A DNA stretch of 64,000 nt, taken from contig OZ005689.1 of assembly GCA_963930775.1 (NCBI GenBank), forward strand, positions 2,232,001 to 2,296,000, given 5' to 3'. Positions within the stretch are counted from its first letter, which is position 1. Each line of letters begins with the position of its first letter. This document shows, piece by piece, positions 55,943 through 64,000 of the stretch. The notes beneath the pieces are model-generated. The model had not been told where the DNA came from and did not search any database. It saw only the letters and a program-made list of their open reading frames with translations. The stretch comes from Cliona cf. orientalis (taxonomy: Eukaryota; Porifera; Demospongiae; Clionaida; Clionaidae). The position numbers and the translations under genes are program-made.

Positions 55943-58541
55943 ATGGCTAGAGTGTTTCAAGTATCAACCCCACTTTCGTTCGACACTGCTACTACAAATG
56001 TGATTAAACTGGGGCACCCTGCATTGATTATTATTTCTAACTCTCAGAATGTTAATGATACAGAAACTTCAATCTCTTGTGATCACTGGCATTGCAGTGG
56101 AACTCACTACTCCAAGGATGATTCAAAATGTGAACCTCACCTCTCCTTACCAACGGTAAATGTCACAGGGAAGACAACTGGACGCAAAGCTTGCTCAGAT
56201 GTGGCTGTGACATCGCTAGGAGAAGGAGTCCAGATCGTGAAGTTTGAGCCAAAAGTGGCCGATGAGTACAGTCTTAACATGTGTTACAATAGACAAAACA
56301 TTCAAGGAAGTCCTTTTACTATCAAAGCCATTGAAAAAGGAGTTCTACTAAGTGGACACTGGAGTAGCAAACCATCACCAGTAGTTTCGACTGAAGAACC
56401 TGTGAATCTGATCATTCCTGAGGATGTATTTGGATATCACAATCACGACATAAAAAAGATGGGAAGAAAACCGCAAATATCGGTTCGAAATTCACTTGGA
56501 GCTATTTGTGAATCTTCAGTTAGACATTTTCCATACTTAAAGTCAATTGCCGTCAGCTTCACACCCAATATGGAGAGCAGCTACTTCATCAAAGCTACAC
56601 TGTCTGACCCTTCCAAAAAAACACCACCATCAAAGACGTTTCTTTTACAAGCCAATTCACCAGATGACCAAGCTAATCATTACTTCATTGACGACAAGGA
56701 CATGCACATCTTTAAGAAGCCACAGAACTTCTGCAGCAATAGTCCAGTCAGGTTTCGGATACATACACAGAAAATTGTCCACAGAGATAGCGACAAACTA
56801 AATGTATTTTGTCAAGGACCAGCAAGAGCCTTGGTTAAAACAATCAGTAATGACTCATCCCCTGGCATTGAAACTTGTGAAGTGACCCCTTCTGCACCCG
56901 GAAAATATCGGATAGACATATTCTGGGGAGGAAAACCCATCAGGGAGAACCCGTTCTATCTGAGTTTTAAGCCCACTCTAAGACGAATTGGGGGTAGTGG
57001 GCTAAATCTTGAGCAAGAGAGTCTTCGTGTTGGCGTTCCCCACCGATTCAGGATGAACTGTCCCCCGAGTCTTGGTCAGGGGGAACTTAGAATTTCATGC
57101 AATCCCCCTTCAGCAGCAGACACAAGTGCCAAACAAATCCAGGTCAATGACAAGAATGAGGTCCATTATCAGTGCCAAATCATTCCAAGGCGGGTTGGTC
57201 ATCACGAGATATGGATCAAATACAATGGGCATAACATCGAAGAGAGCCCATTCAAAGTACACTTCAAGCCACGTGGAGATGCTACCATGTGTGCTATGGT
57301 GTCAAACTCAAGTTTTCACCAAGCAGGGGGCATCGTGTGCTTTCAAATTTCAACTTCAGGGGCCGGTGAGGGAGTACTGGTTGCCACTGTTGAAGAGGTA
57401 GCAAAAAAGCATGCATATTTGAAGGGAGTGTTTCCAGTAGAAGTAAAACAACTGTCGCCCGAGCTTTTCGAGATTCAATTCAACCCCGGCACAATGTCTG
57501 AATGTCTTCTATCAATCACGTACGATGATAGTCACATATCTGGCTCCCCCTTCAAGATGTCGTTTTGTGACATGAATCCGCAATGCGAGGCAAGCGGTGA
57601 AGGTCTCACGTCAGCTCAAGTGGGTGTGTGGAACCGTTTTGTTGTTGCAACTGATCATGCAGGACCTGGTGCCCTCCATGTGGTGATTCAGGAAGCCAAT
57701 AGTGAAGAAAGAGTAAGCCCTGTTGTTACTCGGTTGATGCCAACCCTATTGGAGGTGTGCTATCGACCACTGGTACCCGGAAACTATTCCATTGCACTTC
57801 AGTGGGGGCAGGTTCCCATTCCAGAAAGCCCATTCCAAGTCAAGTGCTACTCTCCTGTGATGTGCTTAAGTGTCATAAAGCAACCTCCAGTGGAACTGTC
57901 ATTTGGTATTCCCATACGATATGTATTACGTCCAACTGGTTCTAGACTTCGACATTCAGGAGTGTTTAATAGATCGTCGCAACGAATCGCATTGGTGAGA
58001 GAATCAAGGGCAAAGTTTTGCTGGATAAAAGCAATGGTGAATTTGAATGCACAGTCCTTCCACGCTCGAGGGGATGGTAGCTACAAAGTCAACATTCAGT
58101 GGAAGGGTGATCACATAAGAGGAAGCCCCTTTAATATCAACATAATTGCTCCACCCATGCCCGAGAACGTACATGTGCACTGCCTCAAACGATCTGTAGT
58201 TGTCGGAAGAGAGAGTAAGTTTTGGATTGATACAAGCAGAGCAGGACCAGGCCTCCTCTCCATCTCTGTACATGGCCCAGAGCATCCGTTTAAGGTCCAT
58301 TCAACTAGTGATCCAGCCAACCCTTGGACAATAGAGAGCCACTTTTGCCCCACTCATACTGGTGATTATGTCATCAATATTTAATATGTGGTCAGGTGCA
58401 CACATTCCAGGGAGTCCATTCTCACTCACAGTAACTGACAGAGAGGAAAAGAGCGTGGCTAGTGCTGTGGGTGGAGCTGTGAATCAGTGCCACTCAGTAT
58501 ATGGTGATGAAAATCTTCAAGAAGGGGTGACTTTTTTCTAG
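55943..58541 (+). pseudogene. Filamin-repeat protein, copy D (nearly full length, prematurely stopped)
   Basis: Open from 55,943 to a TAA at 58,382-58,384 (813 residues) and collinear with copy B. Two compensating indels (a loss of about 10 bp near 57,970 and a gain of 4 bp near 58,079) put about 37 residues (RSSQRIALVRESRAKFCW...) into another frame and remove the strand pair of the sixth or seventh repeat. A 4-bp insertion near 58,380 then creates the stop; downstream sequence still encodes the last GSPF box and NLQEGVTFF in another frame to 58,541. It might yield a shortened protein with about seven repeats, so it could also be listed as a functional CDS. Confidence 0.7.
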
Positions 58542-60021
58542 ACTACACTTTAGCTACAATGATAGTATTAGCTATATTATCAGTAGCTAAGCATGAAATA
58601 GGAAGCTACATCGATCATAAACTTTTTAATTATGTTGCTATTTTAATAATTACAGCGATTCTTATTTTAAGATCAATGTATAATGTTATAGTGGAGATTA
58701 CTGTTGCTGAGCTCGTTTGAGTTCATATGGTCGTGGGGTTCCAGGGCCTCTCCCTCTTGTGAAGGGGCTGGCCCACCAGACGAAGCCTATAGCCTCTCCC
58801 TCTCGTGATAACTTAAAAATCAAGGTGACGCAATTTAATGTAATAACCTGGCTACTCCCACGCATAAACGATACACCCTCCCCTCCCAGTCTTGGGTAGG
58901 AGGGGCTGGTGAGCGACTTGAGGCCATTAGATTCTAAATTTCCCTTTTTCTCAGTATCATCTGAGTGATCAGCAACATTGGTAAATTGTAGACGATGAAC
59001 AGCTCGATATGTCAACCTGTTTTACTTCACTGGCACCACATTTACGCCTCATTAATTACTTGTTACATTGACAATGAAATTGAATGTAAGAGTCATTGTT
59101 TGCCATCTTGATTTGTATCCCCAAATCTTCACTTGATGTGTTTATTGTCTTGTAAATTAAATTTAATGGTATCAACAACGTTATCAGAATCTCTGGGTAA
59201 CGGTAAATCTACGCTCATGCTTCCTATTTGTCAGTTCGTTATCACTGCAAATGCCACTGATGAATCTTATCTATAATAATATTATTGCCTACATTAATTA
59301 TAAAGCAGTCATGCAGTATAGGAAGATGCATTAATTACAAGAATTACTTGATTCAATGACAATATAACTCATAGAAAGTACTGCCAGAGTACTTTTTATG
59401 TGACTCTGTGGCAGGAAGAAAGACTGTTGTATGTTAAGATCAGTGTAAGGATATCGAATTAAAAGATGGAAAATAATATAGCTAGCTATAATGTTCGTTG
59501 TTTTGACAGCATACATGCATACAATGTGTAGTTGATTCCCTCCGAATCAGCAACAACCTCGAAGTGATAGAAATCCACCCTTGAATTGTTACTCATGCAG
59601 TGGTTCCTTAACATTAATTTTCAATCACTTAATTATTATTATGTATACTTAGTTACTGCGCTGACATGCACTCTGTCATGACAGTATCAATGAATCAGTA
59701 CTGCATGAATGCGCACATCATAACAAAAACATGTACTAACCATGCATAACAATTATAGTGACTAAAGTGATGATTTAATTAATGAATATTACATGTATAC
59801 CTTTTGTTCAAAAATAATTATTATTATTGCCTATAACAATGTGCATGTAGCTTGTTTATTATGCAGGAATACAGTTGTTATTATGTGACACTGTATAAGC
59901 TTTGATCATGAGATTTAGAGTGTTTGAAAACATAATTATTACGACAAAACTTGACACTATATACTGCACATTCAATAACTCTGTTTTCTATTGCTACACT
60001 GTTTGCGATAGCACTAGACAG
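58542..60021. other. No gene seen
   Basis: At 58,730-58,810 GGCCTCTCCCTCTTGTGA and AGCCTCTCCCTCTCGTGA repeat with purine-rich inverses nearby, suggesting a degraded short transposon. The rest is AT-rich spacer between the convergent genes. Confidence 0.35.
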
Positions 60022-62215
60022 TCACTGAGTATTTTCAGTAGGACCTTCAGACTCCGTTATCATACTGAATTGTGGTGCTGCTTGATATGAACTATTATGT
60101 TGCATTGATAATACAATCACTTTTTCACTGGGTACATACGCTTCATTGCTTGAAGTATTGAAATCCAGTGGTGGACTGTGATGGCACTTTTTCTCTGAAG
60201 AATGAATGCTATTGTATGCATCGTTGCTCGTTGTTGTAATCCCAAGGTTATCTGATTCTGTAGAAGGTACTGTCTCATAGATAGGGTCAATCACTTCATA
60301 GTATGTCTGATTGATTTCATTAGCTATAGAACTTTTCTTTCGCTTCTTCCAAATCAGTAGACTAAGTATGCAAATTCCAGCAAATCCCGCTACCATACAT
60401 AGCGCAAAAACACTGAGTGGTAACAGAATCAATGTGATGTTTAGTTTACTAGCTATAGGTGGGCTTATTCCTGGACTAGTAGTCAAAATTGATTCAGAAG
60501 GTAGTTTAGAGACTAGGGAACTATAGCTTCTTCTCATTGTAGTTGTAGGATCTAAGTGCATGATATTGAGAATGTGAAGTCACACATTCAGATCGAATCA
60601 GATTAATTATGCCTACCTATAGCACATGGAGAGCTCTCTGGATCAGGACTCCACCTTCCATTGCTCTCACATGTTATAGTGACATCTCTGTTGATGGTGG
60701 AGTACATATGACATGAAAGTATGATTCGTGTTCCAGGTGCCTGGCTAAAGGCTGAATCGCTTATGTTGAAAGACAAATAATCAAATTCTTTGCATCCAAC
60801 TGAAAGCAAAATCAAGCATGCATAATTTAATATCAGTACATGTGTGAACTAATATTATTTACATGTAGCTATGATTTGCATGTGATCTCGATCCTCTCAT
60901 ATATTATTACTGTAAAAGTGTTATCTATGAATTAACATCATGACATTGTATACTACACACTGATTTACGCTCTCATTGTAGTAATCAATTTTCATCTCTA
61001 CTTTACTCACCTACACGTATTGTTAGAGTTACTGGAGAGCTTTTGCCAATACAATTGAGTGAAAAAACTGACAAAGTAACATTTTTATTATAGTCTATTT
61101 CAGGGAGAATAGCAGTAGTGTTGCTGGTATTGTACGTAAGGCTATTGGTTCCATTCTCTACCTCATACTGATAGTCTACTCGAGAATTGTCATTTGGGGC
61201 ATCCCAAGTAAAAAGAACAGTTGAAGAGTAAGCATGATAGACATCCACAACACTTTGTAAATTTGTAGGAGCTGTTGGTATTCCTGTATAAATTTAAAAA
61301 TAATAAGTCACATGTACAGCTACGATAATAATATTATAAAATATTGCATGTGAGCCCTAGCTAGCATGCAAGTAATAATAATATGTGTCACTGCATCACT
61401 ATTATACTTCAGATTCAATAATTACTATTAGTAGTTCTGGTTTTAAAAAAGAGTTAATATTCCGCTGTTGGTTATAAATAGCATACGTGTTACAGTTTGT
61501 ACAAGACCTGCTATTCCTATGGTAATTGAATGTCGTGATGAAGTATCAATACATTCCACCACTGTGTTGTGTATTAATGTTGTAGCTAAAACCGACACAG
61601 TTGATTTTAATTGGCCTTGTCCGGATGAAACCAGAGTAAAAGTGAATGGAGGTCGCACATCTGGACGTCCTGGTTGTTGTCCTCGTGCATACGTTTTCTC
61701 AATGAGTATACTTCTGTAATCATTTTCAAGACGCCATCTCTGGGAAGAGCCTTGGCTCATGCAAGTATAGACCACCTCTTCTCCAGGACAGATCAAACCA
61801 TCAACGTTTGATGTAATTTCTGTAGCTATGATATTACAATAATATAACACGCAGATAGAAAAGGTGCATGAATGGAGTAAGGGCCAGGGCTTGGGGCTCC
61901 TTGTGGAAATTAATATTATCATTTTAACATTTTACCCCCCTCCCCCCTCTTAACGTCACCACATTTCAGCATAGATTCAACACATGTGCAGTATTCTAAT
62001 AGAGTATTACTACGTTTATTTATTGTTCACTTGCAGTGCCTTTAAGACTTATGATTTTGATTTATCTCACAGCTATAATAATAATTTGTTACGCAATAAT
62101 AATATTTAGTGAATTCTAGGTCATGCAGCTGTAGAGTTGTAGGCTTACCTGCACATTTATGTACAAACGTGAGAAACAAACCAATGATGAGCTTAAATTT
62201 GGCCGACATCACCAT
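60022..62215 (-). CDS. Single-pass Ig/FN3/CCP receptor with tyrosine-rich tail (copy G, complete)
   Basis: Exons 62,215-62,149, 61,825-61,508, 61,283-61,011, 60,799-60,617 and 60,551-60,022, all phase 1, giving 456 residues. The order is signal peptide (FKLIIGLFLTFVHKCA), Ig-like (GEEVVYTCMSQG, RWRLEN, NTVVEC), FN3 (VLFTWDAPNDNSRVDYQYEV), CCP/Sushi (four Cys, GRWSPDPESSPC), transmembrane helix (LNITLILLPLSVFALCMVAG) and tail. The tail carries YYEVIDPIYETVP, DAYNSI and NEAYVPSEKV. Every exon has one domain with symmetric 1-1 phase, favouring exon shuffling. Convergent with filamin copy D; mirror-image of receptor F. Confidence 0.83.
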
Positions 62216-63495
62216 GCTTGAATTGGTTCAAATTCATCATACCCCAAACTGCTAAGTGTAATCATTACTAGGATCCGAGGTACACTTTCTAGACACAGTT
62301 GGCAGTTTATTTTATCGCATCCTTGTGGGGATAGTCAGATTCTGACTTGTCCTGTACGAGCGGGGGGGGGGGGGGGGTTCAGGGGTTGCAACCCCCCCAG
62401 CAGCCCCTCCCACTTATATTATACAAGGCCTACTTGTACGTAATTAAAAGTGGGCGTGGGCGTAAAATTTTCGCGCGCTTTGCGCTCAGTAATGCCTACA
62501 AATCCAAAATTCCTAGATCCGATCCGCCCTTGCTTTAGACCAGACCTTCCTTCCTGTGAGGGTCGGCTACGCCAGACTACTCCTCAAAGACGTCAAACAT
62601 GGATTTCTATTCTCTGAAAACTTGATACCGCCATAGATAATTTAGACTATGCTAAATTATGATACCATCAACACTGCCAGTTTTGGCGAACTGCACTCCC
62701 TTGATGGCTGTAGCACAGAACAGCAGGGAATTCCCCGTAAGCACATGGTTGTCATTGCGCGTGCTCACTGCCTCCCCCTGCACGCAGTGTACCACTATTA
62801 AATAATATGGCGGATTACAATATTATGCTCAAGACCTGCAGTCTGCTCTTTGGATTGTGTTCTTACCACATCACAAGTTCTATACTTTCAGTAGGTGCTC
62901 TACAAGAAGTCAAAGCGACTGAATGTGCACATGGCAGAGGTTAGTAGATTTGTGCTACAAATTAGCTAATGCGGGATAGCTACCTCAGTAGTAGCCTCAT
63001 GCCCACAAGGCTAATGGATACCATGCTGGCTGAGTAATGTGCTATCTAGTCAATGTGTATGCCTACAAGTGTATTGCACTTGGGGTCCTCATTTTCATAA
63101 GAGGGTCCCCAAAATCCTGTGAAATGGGGACCCAGGGGTCAATATTATGAAATAGGGACCCGGCTCCCCATTTTTCTATGAAAAAGGGGACCCGGGGTCA
63201 CCACTTTGGGGGTCCCTATTTTCAATATGACACCTGTCCTAGTGGAACTACATGTGGGTGGGGGACGGGAAATAGGAAATCAATTTGGAATGGCCTTATG
63301 TACATGTGGGGCTCGTTCATGCATGCAGTCTTGCCCCAATTAGTGCATGGCCTGAGTGGGGCGAGCCCGAGCTCTCCCACCACTATCCGAGCAGATTGGT
63401 GAGAAAAAGCACAGATCATCATCACCGAAGCAGTGCACAAACCACGGTGTGGCTAACAATTCACATTGTACTTGCCAGTGAGGCCTCCCTTCCAG
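62216..63495. other. Repeat-derived, no gene
   Basis: A poly-G/poly-C block at 62,362-62,400 and TTTTCGCGCGCTTTGCGC at 62,468 resemble the right part of the CAGGGGCGTAG elements. At 63,085-63,230 GGGGACCC and GGGTCCCC words repeat in both orientations. Nothing coding is supported. Confidence 0.4.
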
Positions 63496-63619
63496 CATTG
63501 TGCCATCTATTCTATGTTTGTCTATGCATTGTGCCATCTATTCTATGTTAGTCTACACATTGTGCCATCTATTCTATATTTGTCTACGCATTGTGCCATC
63601 TATTCTATGTTTGTCTACG
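63496..63619 (+). repeat. 31-bp tandem repeat (four units)
   Basis: Four units of 31 bp starting CATTGTGCCATCTATTCTAT, with one to four differences each. Confidence 0.95.
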
Positions 63620-64000
63620 CCATGCAACGGTCAATAGCTGCATCTTAGTCTCGTAGGACAGCCGCATAGCTGCCTCTGTTGACAGTGTTGTACAGTCTCA
63701 GTGAGCAGTATGCCTATCTATCATCGCCTTCTTAACCACTCCTTGCACTGACTATGATTGACAACAAGCTTTATCTCACCCTCTCCGCTAAATTAGAACA
63801 GCGTATATCGGTATTGCTATTATGCCCAGTAATGAGAATGCACAATGGAATATTTCACACTTATGTCTGTAGAGCCATGCATGCAGGGTACTTATTTTGC
63901 ATGACTGACGTACCATAAAACAATTCGCGCATAACTGTACCAGCTTGCTCAGGCTCACCCTAATAATATTTATCCATGTACACTTCTCGCTGGATAGTTT
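63620..64000. other. No gene seen
   Basis: Window edge; no supportable feature. Confidence 0.35.

Noticed and set aside
1-64000. tRNA or rRNA genes
   Set aside because: None was recognised by eye; the only tRNA-like sequence is the 16-bp primer-binding site at 16,204-16,219. A covariance-model scan would be needed to exclude them.

Overview
The window looks like nuclear DNA of a demosponge, most likely Amphimedon queenslandica or a relative. The reasons are short-intron genes, AT-rich spacers with many short palindromic transposons, a KDZ-type gene of the kind seen in sponges and cnidarians, and expanded families of Ig/FN3 receptors, filamin-repeat proteins and P-loop GTPases. The species is an inference; the gene structures come from reading frames, splice sites and comparison between copies inside the window.

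Layout. 0-2.3 kb: an eight-exon KDZ-transposase-like gene (minus strand) that runs off the left edge and carries one in-frame TGA. 2.3-18.3 kb: a mobile-element zone. It holds several inverted-repeat elements, two inverted copies of an element with an internal 9-bp-based minisatellite, a 66-bp minisatellite, and a decayed LTR retrotransposon whose LTR is split by a DNA transposon with a readable target-site duplication. 19.3-20.8 kb: a broken filamin-repeat gene fused tail-to-tail with a truncated P-loop GTPase gene. 21.8-29.4 kb: three minus-strand paralogues of a two-pass membrane protein that resembles the non-RING part of APD1-4 E3 ligases.

32.4-62.2 kb is the most striking part. A filamin-repeat gene on plus lies tail-to-tail with an Ig/FN3 single-pass receptor gene on minus, and this pair occurs three times: 32.4-39.2, 39.9-47.1 and 55.9-62.2 kb. 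The second pair arose by a tandem duplication whose junction is visible at about 39,900, which cut the filamin copy. The third pair has a receptor with an added CCP/Sushi domain and a tyrosine-rich tail, and a mirror-image paralogue of that receptor lies at 53.0-55.0 kb. A Penelope-like retroelement (RT plus GIY-YIG) at 47.3-50.0 kb sits between two nearly identical 1,350-bp direct repeats, each carrying a copy of the receptor's first exon.

Working hypothesis (inference): this is a linked receptor plus filamin-adaptor cluster evolving by block duplication, as expected of self/non-self or innate-recognition loci. One filamin gene (32,368-34,947) and three receptors (35.3-39.2, 42.4-47.1 and 60.0-62.2 kb) are intact; the receptor at 53-55 kb lacks a found first exon; the other filamin copies are damaged to different degrees.
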